A DNA stretch of 64,000 nt. It comes from an uncultured Alistipes sp. (GTDB lineage Bacteria > Bacteroidota > Bacteroidia > Bacteroidales > Rikenellaceae). The notes under the pieces were generated by a model, which was not told the origin of the DNA, did not search any database, and saw only the letters and a list, made by a program, of their open reading frames with translations. Shown in pieces: positions 27,401 to 36,623 of this stretch. Where the stretch lies: positions 1-64,000 of the forward strand of contig URRP01000006.1 of assembly GCA_900550375.1 (NCBI GenBank), written 5' to 3'. Position 1 is the first letter of the stretch. Every line of letters begins with the position of its first letter. The position numbers and the translations under genes were made by a program.

Positions 27401-28614
27401 TGGTATTACGAAGGTTTCTCCCTGCCGTCGTCTGCTGTTTCATGCTTCTTTCCGCTCGTGCGCAGCAGGATACGCTCTGTGTGCGTGACGGCGACACGCT
27501 CCGTTACAAGTATACGCCGCTGCCTGATCCGGCGGCCGCAGCCGAGGCGCAGCCGCCGAAACGAAAGGATAATTTCTGGAATCGGATCATTCACGGCAAT
27601 GTCGACCGTACGTTCGAGAAGAAGATCGACTTCAGCTTTATCGGCGCTCCTTCCTATACGAAAGAGGCGAGCGTCGGTCTCGGTGTGCTGGCGTCGGGAC
27701 TCTACCGCATCGATCGCACCGATTCGCTGACGCCTCCGTCGGACGTTTCGTTCTTCGGTAATTTTTCGTTGTCGGGATTTTATATGTTCGGCGTGAGCGG
27801 CAATACGCTTTTCGACCACAACCGCTCGCGGGTGATTTATGAGGTGTCGTTTGCCTCGAAACCGCTCGATTTCTGGGGAATAGGCTATGAAGCGGGCCGT
27901 TTCAACGAATCCACCGACTATATCCGCAAACAAGTGAAGTTCGACGCCGGCTATCTGTATGAAGTGTGGAAGCACCTCTACATCGGCGGGTCGCTGCTGT
28001 TCTCCTATACGAAAGGAACGAATTTCGACGATCGGGGCTTAGCCTATCTCACCGGGCAGAAATTGCACTACACCACGTCGGGCATCGGCGTGACGCTGCA
28101 ATATGACTCGCGCGACTTCATTCCCGCTCCCGAAAGCGGGACCTTTCTGATGGTCAAGCAGGTGATCTACCCCAAGGGGCTGGGCAACTGCGGCCGGACA
28201 CTCTACAAGACCACGGCGACGGCCGACTATTACCAGCGCCTGTGGCGCGGGGCCGTGCTGGCGACCGATATTTTCGGCGAGTTCAACAGTTCGGGAACGC
28301 CTTGGTGTATGCTGGCGGAGTTGGGCGGCGGTTACCGGATGCGCGGCTATTATCAGGGCCGTTATGTCGACAACAACATCCTTTCGTGCCAGATCGAATA
28401 CCGCCAGCGCGTCTGGCGGCGTTTCGGCTGCGCCGTGTGGGGCGGTGCGGGCAACGTCTTTTCTTCGTTCGAACGTTTCCATTGGGATCAGACGCTGCCC
28501 AACTATGGGCTGGGTGTGCGCTGGGAGTTCAAACACCGTGTGAACGTGCGCGTCGACTACGGTTTCGGACGCAAGACCAGCGGATTGATTTTCAACATTA
28601 ACGAAGCATTCTGA
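27400..28614 (+). CDS. Omp85/BamA-family outer membrane barrel without POTRA
   Basis: 404 residues with a signal peptide ending LLSARAQ. The C-terminal half has the Omp85 lid-loop signature GGGYRMRGYYQGRYVDNN and the closing RVDYGFG strand, with terminal Phe. The N-terminal part lacks POTRA repeats, as in single-barrel surface-antigen forms. Such barrels insert or export outer membrane components, though the client here is unknown. It lies between the redoxin gene (1-base overlap) and the EptA-like gene (5 bases), so all three may serve the envelope. Confidence 0.88.
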   Translation: MVLRRFLPAVVCCFMLLSARAQQDTLCVRDGDTLRYKYTPLPDPAAAAEAQPPKRKDNFWNRIIHGNVDRTFEKKIDFSFIGAPSYTKEASVGLGVLASGLYRIDRTDSLTPPSDVSFFGNFSLSGFYMFGVSGNTLFDHNRSRVIYEVSFASKPLDFWGIGYEAGRFNESTDYIRKQVKFDAGYLYEVWKHLYIGGSLLFSYTKGTNFDDRGLAYLTGQKLHYTTSGIGVTLQYDSRDFIPAPESGTFLMVKQVIYPKGLGNCGRTLYKTTATADYYQRLWRGAVLATDIFGEFNSSGTPWCMLAELGGGYRMRGYYQGRYVDNNILSCQIEYRQRVWRRFGCAVWGGAGNVFSSFERFHWDQTLPNYGLGVRWEFKHRVNVRVDYGFGRKTSGLIFNINEAF

Positions 28615-28619
28615 CAATC

Positions 28620-30308
28620 ATGGAACAGACCGGCAAAGCGTGTATCCAGAGCAGCCGTCATGCTGCATTGCTGGCTCTCTGCTATTTTATTGCCCTGATG
28701 ATACCGAATGTCATCCTGTTTTTTACGGAACCCTATTCGGGCTGGTCGAAGGCTGTGCTGCTGACGCTGCCGGCCGGAGGCTATATCCTGTGGAGCGTCG
28801 CATTCCGCCGTTCGGGAATCGCCGTGTGGCTGAGTTTTCCGGTGATCTTCTTCTGCGCTCTTCAGATCGTGCTGCTCTATCTGTTCGGAAATTCGGTTGC
28901 GGCCACCGATATGTTCATCAATATCGTCACGACCAATCCCGGCGAGGCGACGGAGCTGCTGAGCAACATCTACCCTTCAGTGATTCTGGTCTGCGTCATC
29001 TATCTCCCGTTGTTGTGGGCGGCGACCGTGCACCTGCGGCGCAAAGTCGATTTCGCACCCTGCTTCCGCCGCCGGATGGCTTTGATCGGAGGTACGCTGG
29101 CGCTTGTCGGTGCGGGACTGCTGGTTCCGGCTTACCATGCCGGTCGGCGTATCCTCCGCAACGAGATTTTTCCGGTCAACGTGGCTTACAACGTCTCGCT
29201 CTGCGTGCGCGAATACGGTAAGATCAAGAATTACGACCGCACATCGGCCGATTTCACCTATCATGCCCGACGTGCGGCGAAGGCCAGCAAGCGGGAGATC
29301 TACGTCTATGTGATCGGAGAGGCGTCGCGGGCCGCCAACTGGGAGCTGTACGGTTATGAACGGCCGACGAATCCCCGCTTGCTCGCGATGGGCGACAGGG
29401 TGGTCGTCTTCCGCAATATGCTCACACAGAGCAATACCACGCACAAAAGCGTGCCGATGATCCTCTCGTCGGTCCGAACGAACGAACACGACGAACTGTT
29501 CCGCCGCAAGGGGCTGCCGGCGCTCTTCAACGAGGCGGGGTTCCGCACATGGTTCCTTTCGAACCAGTCGCCGCAGGGGGCGATGATCGACAATCTGGCG
29601 CGCGACGCCGACAGCCTGATCTATATAGGTAATCCGCGGTACGATATGCAGCTGCTCGACACGATGAAACGCATCGTCGCGGCCGATACGGAGAACGACC
29701 TGCTCTTCATCCTCCACTGCTACGGGTCGCATTTCAGCTACCATCAGCGGTATCCGCGCGAGGTGGCCTATTTCCTGCCTGACGATGACGTGGCCATCGA
29801 GCGGCAGCACAAGCAGAAGATCTGGAACGCCTACGACAATTCGATCCGCTATACCGACCAGTTCCTCGCTTCGATGATCGATTATCTCGCATCGCTCGAC
29901 GCTTGCAGCGCCTTGCTATACAGCTCCGATCATGGCGAGGATATGCTCGACGACGAGCGCGAGCGGTTTCTTCACGCTTCGCCCACGACCACCTGCTGGC
30001 AGCTGCATATCGCTTCGCTGGCGTGGTTCTCGGATGAATATAGACGGGAGTTCCCCGAGCAGTCCGCTGCCGCAGCCGGCCATGAAAACGCCCCTGCGAC
30101 GACGCACGCGCTTTTCCAGACCATCGCCGACATCGCGCGCATCGAGGGCGACTACCTCTACCGTGAAGCGTCGCTCGCAAGTCCGCAGTACGACACGACG
30201 CTCCGGCGTTGTTACCTCAACGATCACAACCGTGCCGTGCCCTTCAGGGAAACGGGACTCAACGAGACGGATCTGGCCTATTTCCGCCGGAGGAATATCG
30301 AATTGTAG
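28620..30308 (+). CDS. phosphoethanolamine transferase (EptA/CptA family)
   Basis: 562 residues. About five membrane helices occupy the first 180 residues. The rest is a periplasmic alkaline-phosphatase-like domain. YVYVIGEASRAANWELYGY (metal Glu, near residue 227), MLTQSNTTHKSVPMI (nucleophile Thr, near 267), FILHCYGSHFSYHQRYP (near 363) and SSDHGEDML (near 434) are the family motifs. It should move phosphoethanolamine from phosphatidylethanolamine onto lipid A or core sugars, which lowers polymyxin binding in other species. It is last in the redoxin-Omp85 operon. Confidence 0.92.
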   Translation: MEQTGKACIQSSRHAALLALCYFIALMIPNVILFFTEPYSGWSKAVLLTLPAGGYILWSVAFRRSGIAVWLSFPVIFFCALQIVLLYLFGNSVAATDMFINIVTTNPGEATELLSNIYPSVILVCVIYLPLLWAATVHLRRKVDFAPCFRRRMALIGGTLALVGAGLLVPAYHAGRRILRNEIFPVNVAYNVSLCVREYGKIKNYDRTSADFTYHARRAAKASKREIYVYVIGEASRAANWELYGYERPTNPRLLAMGDRVVVFRNMLTQSNTTHKSVPMILSSVRTNEHDELFRRKGLPALFNEAGFRTWFLSNQSPQGAMIDNLARDADSLIYIGNPRYDMQLLDTMKRIVAADTENDLLFILHCYGSHFSYHQRYPREVAYFLPDDDVAIERQHKQKIWNAYDNSIRYTDQFLASMIDYLASLDACSALLYSSDHGEDMLDDERERFLHASPTTTCWQLHIASLAWFSDEYRREFPEQSAAAAGHENAPATTHALFQTIADIARIEGDYLYREASLASPQYDTTLRRCYLNDHNRAVPFRETGLNETDLAYFRRRNIEL

Positions 30309-30439
30309 CGGAGCCGGCGAACGGATCAAAGAACCTCTTCGGACCCTGTTGAATCCGGCGCTCGGTCGCCGCGGTGCGAGCATCGTTCGACCGGCCGGTT
30401 TCGTAAGGGCGGCGAAATAATTCGGGGAATGAGATGACA

Positions 30440-30480
30440 AAACAATAAGGGCTATCCCAATGCGGGACAGCCCTTATTCG
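30440..30480. terminator. terminator between the EptA-like and histone-like genes
   Basis: Arms 30444-30458 and 30464-30478 (15 bases, one G-U pair). On the minus strand ATTGTTTTGT follows, so it mainly serves the histone-like gene. The sequence 30309-30439 shows nothing I can name. Confidence 0.85.
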
Positions 30481-30496
30481 TTGCAGGTTCCAAACT

Positions 30497-30670
30497 TTAT
30501 TTGGCAGCCTCGACCGAAGCCTTGCGGAATTCCTTCATCAGCTTCATAATCTCCAGCGCAGCCTTACGTGCGCGGGTTCCGGCAGCTTTGTTGTTTTTAG
30601 ATACCTGAGCCTCGGCGTTCTCAGCGAAAAGAGCGTACTGGGCTTTGATTTGCTCAACTAATTTTTCCAT
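30497..30670 (-). CDS. histone H1-like DNA-binding protein
   Basis: 57 residues from the ATG at 30670 (MEKLVEQIKAQY). The frame runs 11 codons further up but enters the promoter, so the shorter form is right. It is a Lys/Ala-rich helical protein (NNKAAGTRARKAALEIMKL) of the Bacteroidota Hc1/histone H1-like family and is expected to bind the nucleoid. The gene is free-standing, with a strong promoter and terminator, as expected for an abundant protein. Confidence 0.9.
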   Translation of the reverse strand: MEKLVEQIKAQYALFAENAEAQVSKNNKAAGTRARKAALEIMKLMKEFRKASVEAAK

Positions 30671-30700
30671 ACTCGTAAATTTTGGGTTGTTTATCATTTG

Positions 30701-30731
30701 CAAATATAGGAAATATCTCGAATTGAGAAAA
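30701..30731 (-). promoter_or_regulatory. promoter of the histone-like gene
   Basis: Perfect TATATTTG (30701-30708), a 19-base spacer and TTTT at 30728-30731 on the minus strand, in an AT-rich region. The leader is about 27 bases. Confidence 0.75.
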
Positions 30732-30842
30732 TAATTTTTGAAAAAAAATACGCTTAAAACGCTATTTCGCGGTGTTTTAGAGGTTTTTAGTCTGTAAATC
30801 GGTATGTTTTTTGCCTCCAGTCAGTGAAAATCATGGCTTTCA

Positions 30843-31967
30843 ATGGACAAAATAGGAACACTCCTTTGCGCCTTTGCGGCGTTGCTGGCGGGCGGTTGCC
30901 GCGGCCGGCATACAACCGGTGCGCAGCCTCATCTGCGTGTCGAAGTGATCGAAGCGGTGACGGACACCGTCCCTAACCGCATGAGCTTCGTGAGCAGCGT
31001 CGAAAGCAATTTCGATGCGCTGATCGAACCCCGCGTCAACGGGTATCTCGTGAATAAGTATTTCAGCAGCGGTATGCCGGTTCGAAAAGGGCAGCTGCTC
31101 TTTACGATCGATCCCAACCTGCTCTCCACTACCCTGCTTTCGGCGCGGGCATCGCTCGAATCGGCGCGGGCACAGGAGGTCTCGGCCCGCAACAACTACG
31201 AGCGTGCCGTGCCGCTGGCCCGCATCGACGCCATCAGTCAGACGCAGCTCGACCAGTATACGGCCGAATACGTCGCCGCCAAGGCCGCCGTCCGCTCGGC
31301 CGAGCAGCAGGTGCGCAACGCGCAGTTACAGGTGGGTTATACCCGTATTTACGCCCCGATCGACGGCATCATCGCTTCGAGTAACGCCCATACGGGTGAC
31401 TACGTGGGCGTAGGCACCCAGTTTACGGTACTGACTACCATTTCGAACATCGATACCGTTTCGGTCAACGTCGCTATTCCGATGGCGCAATATCTCCGCT
31501 ATGCGGGAACCCGCCCGTCGATCTATGAAAACGACGGCTTGCTCTCGGATATCACCCTCTCGCTGGCCGACGGCGTGGTCTATGCCTCGAAGGGATGGTA
31601 CAGCTATACGCAGAAGGATATTTCCAGTTCGATGGGAACCATCGTATTGGTGGTCAAGTTCGCCAATCCCGACTACACGCTCAAGCCCGGACAGTTCGCC
31701 CGCGTGACGGCCAACGTCGGGGTGTCGCTGCCCTATGTCGTCGTGCCGCAGCGTGCCGTGACGCAGATGCAGGATCTCAGTTCGGTGTGGGTCGTCGCGC
31801 CCGACAGCACGGCCCGGTACCGGCGTGTGGAGCTGGGGCGTATCACCGGCGACAGGTGGTGTATCCTGTCGGGCGTGGAGCAGGGCGAGTGGGTCGTCAC
31901 GGCCGGCATTCAGAAATTGCGTAACGGCCAGAAGGTGATTCCGGCCCCAATCAACCCGAGTAAATAG
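30843..31967 (+). CDS. RND efflux periplasmic adaptor lipoprotein
   Basis: 374 residues of the AcrA/MexA family. The lipoprotein signal is LLAGGC (Cys19). The lipoyl half-motif EPRVNGYLVNKYFSSGMPV, a helical hairpin of about residues 100-160 with repeated Ala/Gln, and the second half VGYTRIYAPIDGII follow in order, then the beta-barrel and membrane-proximal domains. It links the inner-membrane pump to the outer-membrane channel of the next two genes, starting 3 bases before the pump gene. A partial -7 box (TATGTTTT, 30803-30810) lies upstream. Confidence 0.95.
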   Translation: MDKIGTLLCAFAALLAGGCRGRHTTGAQPHLRVEVIEAVTDTVPNRMSFVSSVESNFDALIEPRVNGYLVNKYFSSGMPVRKGQLLFTIDPNLLSTTLLSARASLESARAQEVSARNNYERAVPLARIDAISQTQLDQYTAEYVAAKAAVRSAEQQVRNAQLQVGYTRIYAPIDGIIASSNAHTGDYVGVGTQFTVLTTISNIDTVSVNVAIPMAQYLRYAGTRPSIYENDGLLSDITLSLADGVVYASKGWYSYTQKDISSSMGTIVLVVKFANPDYTLKPGQFARVTANVGVSLPYVVVPQRAVTQMQDLSSVWVVAPDSTARYRRVELGRITGDRWCILSGVEQGEWVVTAGIQKLRNGQKVIPAPINPSK

Positions 31968-31970
31968 CCT

Positions 31971-34900
31971 ATGGAACGATTTTTCGTCAGCCGACCGATC
32001 TTCGCCATCTGCATCGCCTTGGCGATCGTATTGTTGGGTGCGATCTCGATTTTCGACCTCTCGATCGAACAGTATCCCGACATTACGCCTCCCGTGGTGG
32101 AGGTGACCGCCAGTTACAGCGGCGCCGACGCCGAGACGGTGAACGACGCCGTGGCGACACCCGTGGCGCAAAGCGTGATGGGCGTAAGCGACATGCTCTA
32201 TATGCAGTCGACGAGTGCCAACGACGGCACGATGGTGTTGCAGGTGGTCTTCAACGTCGGGACCGATCCCGATCTGGACGCGATCTTCACCCAGAACAAC
32301 GTCGCCACCTCGACAGCGCTGCTTCCCTCTACTGTTGTCACGCAGGGCGTGGTGACGCAGAAGACGATGACGGGATTCCTGATGGTCTTCGCGTTGCACA
32401 GCGACGGCCGTTACGACAATGAATTCCTCTCGAACTACGCCTACATCAATCTTCAGAACCAGCTGCTCAAAATCAACGGCGTGGGCAAGGTCTCGATTAT
32501 GGGTGCCGGCGAGTATGCCATGCGCATCTGGATCAAACCCGATCTGCTGAACTACTACAACGTATCGCTCGACGAGCTGCGGGCGGCCGTGCTCTCGGAG
32601 GGAGGCATCTACCCTGCCGGTCAATTCGGCGCCGAGCCGTCGCCCGAAGGGACTACCTATACGTATACGGTCACCATGCCGCGCCAGATCTCCACGGCCG
32701 AAGAGTTCGCCTCGATCGTCGTGAAGACCACTCCCGCCGGCGAACAGATCTTTCTGCACGACGTGGCCGACGTAGCACTGGGCAGTAAATCCTACGGTGT
32801 CGCTTCGGCGTTCGGCGAAGAGCCGGCCTCGCTGCTGGTCATCTATCAGGAACCGGGCAGCAACGCCGTGGACGTGGGCAATCGTGTGAAGGCAGCCGTC
32901 GGGCAGCTTTCGGAGCGTTTCCCCGACGGGGTGAGTTGTACGACGATCGTCGACTCCACGGAGAGTATCCGTTCGGGCGTGGAGGAGATCATCCTCACGC
33001 TGATTCTGGCGCTCGTGCTGGTGATCGCCATTATCTACCTCTTCATTCAGGACTGGCGGGCGACGCTCATCCCGCTCGTCGCCATTCCGGTCTCGCTCAT
33101 CGGCACGTTCATCTTCTTCCCGTTGCTCGGGTTCTCGATCAATATCATCTCGCTGCTGGGATTGGTGCTGGCCATCGGACTGGTAGTCGACGACGCTATT
33201 GTGGTGGTCGAAGCCGCACAGGTCAATATCGAACGGGGGATGAAGCCCCACGAAGCGGCCATGGAGGCGATGCGCAACGTCGCATCGCCGATCGTCGCCA
33301 CGACCGTCGTGCTGCTGGCGGTCTTCATTCCGATGTCGTTCGTGGGCGGAATTTCGGGGAGGCTATTCCAGCAGTTCGCCGTGACGATTTCGGTCTCGGT
33401 CGTGCTCTCGTCCTTCAACGCCCTGACGCTCTCGCCCGCCCTGTGCGCCCTGCTGCTCAAACCCCGCAAGGAGGCGAAAAAGGGCTTCTTCGCTGCGTTC
33501 AACCGCTGGTTCGACCGTTGGCTGGAGGGGTATTCGGCACGGATTGCCGCCACCGTGCGGCACATGGTGCGCACGGCAGTCCTGCTGCTGGTGATCGGCG
33601 GCGCGATCGGCGCTGCTTGGTATTTCATGCCGGGCGGTTTCCTCCCCGAAGAGGATCAGGGCTACGTGATGGTCGTGGTGAATGCCCCCGAAGCGTCGTC
33701 GCTGCAGGTGACGCAGGAGGCGTTGGTCGGGGCCGACCGTATCATCCGCTCGCTGCCCGAAGTGCAGTATACCTCCTATGCCGCAGGCTTCAATATGCTG
33801 GCCGGCATCGCCGAGACCGACAGCGGCGTGGTTTTCGTCAAGCTGGTCGACTACTCCGACCGCAAACGCTCGGCCATGCAGATCGCGGCGGCGCTCAACG
33901 GGATGCTCTACGAGGAGCTGCCCGGTGCCATGGGCTTCGCCTTTATACCGCCGTCGATTCCCGGTCTGGGTGTCGCATCGGGGCTGTCGGCCGTTACGCA
34001 GGATCTGGAGGGACGCGGCACGGCGTATCTGAGCGAACAGACGATGCGTTACCTCGATTCGCTGCGCCGTCGGCCGGAGATCGCCACCGCGACCACCTCG
34101 TTCAATGCCGGCGTCCCGCAGCGCAGGCTGGTAATCGACAAGGCTTACGCCATGCAGGAGGGTGTGGCGCTCAGTGATGTCTATTCGGCTATAACGACTT
34201 ATTTGGGTGGTGCTTACGTCAATAACTTCAACCGATTCGGCAAGTTGTATCAGACCTATCTGTCGGCAGCGCCCGACTACCGGATCGACCGCACGTCGCT
34301 CGACAGCTATTTCGTAAAGAATGCCCGCAACGAGAGCGTACCCGTCTCGGCCTTCGTCAGCGTGCGCGATACGGTCGGCCCGACCTATATTTCACAGTTC
34401 AACCTCTTCCGCTCGATCGCCCTGAACATCGCTCCGGCCGACGGCGTTTCGTCCAAGCAGGCGATGGGGGCTGTCATGGAGGTGGCCGGCGAAGTGCTGC
34501 CCGACGACGTGGATGTGGCTTGGAGCGGTACGTCGCTCGTCGAGAGCAACGAGTCGAAAAGTTCGTCGCTGGTTTACCTGCTGTCGCTGGCGATCGTCTT
34601 TCTGGCGCTGTCGGCACTTTACGAGAGTTGGGGACTTCCGGCGGCGATTCTGCTGGGGGTACCTCCCGCTGTGCTGGGTGCTTTTGCGCTGCTGTGGTTC
34701 GCTCACCTGTTCGATTCGCTCTTCATCAATGACATCTACATGCAGATTTCGCTGGTGATGCTCATCGGTCTGGCGGCCAAGAATGCGATTCTGGTCGTGG
34801 AGTACGCCGACCGGCTCTTCTTCGAACAGAAGATGTCGCTCGTCGACGCTGCCGTCGGTGCTGCCAAGTTGCGTGTGCGGCCGATTCTGATGACTGCCTT

Positions 34901-35102
34901 CGCCTTCATACTGGGTGTCATGCCGCTGATTTTCGCCAGCGGCGTCTACTCGACCGCCCGCAATATCATGGGTGTGGCGCTGGTGGGCGGCATGTTGCTG
35001 GCCACGCTGCTCGGAATCTTCATCTATCCCTCACTCTACTACCTGATCGCCCGTTTGGGCCGGTTCGAGCGTAAACGGGACTTAAAATCGCAGAACCTAT
35101 GA
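31971..35102 (+). CDS. RND multidrug efflux pump (AcrB/HAE1 family)
   Basis: 1043 residues with the twelve-helix RND layout and two large periplasmic loops. The proton relay shows as LVVDDAIVVVEAA in TM4 (the Asp pair) and GLAAKNAILVVEYAD in TM10 (the Lys). The N-terminus FFVSRPIFAICIALAIVL is typical. The pump uses the proton gradient to expel amphiphilic drugs, dyes or bile salts; the actual substrates are not predictable. The last 4 bases overlap the start of the channel gene. Confidence 0.97.
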   Translation: MERFFVSRPIFAICIALAIVLLGAISIFDLSIEQYPDITPPVVEVTASYSGADAETVNDAVATPVAQSVMGVSDMLYMQSTSANDGTMVLQVVFNVGTDPDLDAIFTQNNVATSTALLPSTVVTQGVVTQKTMTGFLMVFALHSDGRYDNEFLSNYAYINLQNQLLKINGVGKVSIMGAGEYAMRIWIKPDLLNYYNVSLDELRAAVLSEGGIYPAGQFGAEPSPEGTTYTYTVTMPRQISTAEEFASIVVKTTPAGEQIFLHDVADVALGSKSYGVASAFGEEPASLLVIYQEPGSNAVDVGNRVKAAVGQLSERFPDGVSCTTIVDSTESIRSGVEEIILTLILALVLVIAIIYLFIQDWRATLIPLVAIPVSLIGTFIFFPLLGFSINIISLLGLVLAIGLVVDDAIVVVEAAQVNIERGMKPHEAAMEAMRNVASPIVATTVVLLAVFIPMSFVGGISGRLFQQFAVTISVSVVLSSFNALTLSPALCALLLKPRKEAKKGFFAAFNRWFDRWLEGYSARIAATVRHMVRTAVLLLVIGGAIGAAWYFMPGGFLPEEDQGYVMVVVNAPEASSLQVTQEALVGADRIIRSLPEVQYTSYAAGFNMLAGIAETDSGVVFVKLVDYSDRKRSAMQIAAALNGMLYEELPGAMGFAFIPPSIPGLGVASGLSAVTQDLEGRGTAYLSEQTMRYLDSLRRRPEIATATTSFNAGVPQRRLVIDKAYAMQEGVALSDVYSAITTYLGGAYVNNFNRFGKLYQTYLSAAPDYRIDRTSLDSYFVKNARNESVPVSAFVSVRDTVGPTYISQFNLFRSIALNIAPADGVSSKQAMGAVMEVAGEVLPDDVDVAWSGTSLVESNESKSSSLVYLLSLAIVFLALSALYESWGLPAAILLGVPPAVLGAFALLWFAHLFDSLFINDIYMQISLVMLIGLAAKNAILVVEYADRLFFEQKMSLVDAAVGAAKLRVRPILMTAFAFILGVMPLIFASGVYSTARNIMGVALVGGMLLATLLGIFIYPSLYYLIARLGRFERKRDLKSQNL

Positions 35103-36463
35103 GACGCACGTTGTTTTTGCTGATGGCGCTGGCCGGTTTCGCGGCCTGTAATCCCCAACTCTATCCGCCGCAGGTGGATGCACCGGACAACTACCTCTAT
35201 GCCGGCCGGTTCCAGCAGGATTCGGTCGTCGCGAACTACGACTGGTGGCGTGTCTTCCGTGATTCGACGCTCGATTCGTTGATCTCTCGGGCGCTGGCCA
35301 ACAACCGCAATCTGGCCGTCGCCTACTCGCGTGTCGAGGAGGCGGGCAAGCAGATCGCCATCGCGCGCGCCGATTTTCTCCCTTCGTTCGGGGTCGGCGT
35401 ATCGGCCGAAGGCGACTACAATGCCGAGACGAAGATCGTTCAGAAATATGCCGCAGAACCGCAGATAACGTGGGAGGTGTCGCTGTTCGGCGCACTTCGA
35501 AACTCGACGCAGGCCGCACGCTCGGAACTGCTCTCTACGGAGTGGGCTTTGCGGGGGGTGATGCTGTCGCTCACGGCCGAGGTGGCTACAACCTATTTCC
35601 AGTTGCTCGGGTACCAGCGGAATCTTCGGATCGCCGAGCGCAGTTATGCTCTGCGGCAGGAGTCGGCGGCGTTGATCGACTCGATGTTCCGTCACGGCAT
35701 GACCAACGGCGTAGCGCTGCAACAGGCGCGCAGTCTGGTCTATTCGGCGGCGGCCGATATCCCTACCTATCGCCGCGCCGTGGCGCAGATGCAGCTGACA
35801 CTCTGCACGCTGCTGGGCGAAAATCCGCAGCGGCCGCTGGATGTCGGGACGGGTGTGGGTTTGATGGAAGACTATCAGCCGGTCGATGTGCCGGTGGGCC
35901 TTCCTTCGGAACTGCTCGAACGGCGTCCCGATATCATGGAGGCCTATTATGCGATGGAAGCGGCTGCCTACAAGGCCCGTTATGCGCGCAGCGTGCGTTT
36001 TCCGTCGATTTCGCTCACCGGCGCGGGCGGCGTGGCGGGCGGTACGCTCAAGGAGCTGACCTCGGGTAAGCCGTGGGTGTGGTCGGCCGTCGGACAGATC
36101 ACCCAGCCCCTGTTCGCTTTCGGGAAACTGAAACGCACCGAGCAGGCGGCCGTCGAGGCGTATAAACAGCAGGTCTACACCTACGAGCAGACGGTCATCG
36201 AGGCCTTCGCCGATGTCGAAACGGCATTGGTGAGCATCGAAACCTACCGCAAACAGGCGACGCGGCAGGCGCAGCTGGTGCTGGCCAACAACCGCATCAG
36301 CGAGATGAATCGCGAGCTGTATCGCAACGGCATGTCGGCCTATCTGGACGTGATCGATGCCGAACGCGAGTTATATGCTTCCCAGATGCAGTTCGTCGAG
36401 ATTGCCGTGCAGCAATACGTCAATTACGTCGGATTGTACAAGGCGCTGGGCGGCGGATGGTAA
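35099..36463 (+). CDS. outer membrane efflux channel, NodT/TolC family
   Basis: 454 residues. The lipoprotein signal ends GFAACNPQ (Cys17). DYDWWRVF-type opening (YDWWRVFRDSTLDSLISRAL), the coiled helical repeats (ANNRNLAVAYSRVEEAGKQI) and the segment ERRPDIMEAYYAME near residue 275 identify the RND-associated OMF lipoproteins. It forms the exit duct for the pump encoded just before it. The stop lies 160 bases before feoAB, and no clear terminator is visible after it. Confidence 0.95.
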   Translation: MRRTLFLLMALAGFAACNPQLYPPQVDAPDNYLYAGRFQQDSVVANYDWWRVFRDSTLDSLISRALANNRNLAVAYSRVEEAGKQIAIARADFLPSFGVGVSAEGDYNAETKIVQKYAAEPQITWEVSLFGALRNSTQAARSELLSTEWALRGVMLSLTAEVATTYFQLLGYQRNLRIAERSYALRQESAALIDSMFRHGMTNGVALQQARSLVYSAAADIPTYRRAVAQMQLTLCTLLGENPQRPLDVGTGVGLMEDYQPVDVPVGLPSELLERRPDIMEAYYAMEAAAYKARYARSVRFPSISLTGAGGVAGGTLKELTSGKPWVWSAVGQITQPLFAFGKLKRTEQAAVEAYKQQVYTYEQTVIEAFADVETALVSIETYRKQATRQAQLVLANNRISEMNRELYRNGMSAYLDVIDAERELYASQMQFVEIAVQQYVNYVGLYKALGGGW

Positions 36464-36543
36464 CTGCGCCGAGTGGATAATACCTATATCGAGGTATCGG
36501 AAAACCGCTTTTTTCCATTAACTTTGCCGCGCAAAGTTAATAT

Positions 36544-36621
36544 GAACGTTTTCGATCAGCGAGGGCAGAAACCGCTTGCGGGTTATGCCGAGCGTAGAAA
36601 ACGTCTGTGAAAACGAAGAGA
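36544..36621 (+). repeat. dispersed palindromic repeat in the feoAB leader
   Basis: GAACGTTTTCG at 36544-36554 pairs outwardly with AGAAAACG at 36596-36603; between them lie GAGGGCAGAAACC and TATGCCGAG. The same order of elements is at 52386-52455. It contains a short tandem of GAAAACG at its 3' side and ends 3 bases before the feoAB ATG. Confidence 0.65.
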
Positions 36622-36623
36622 AA

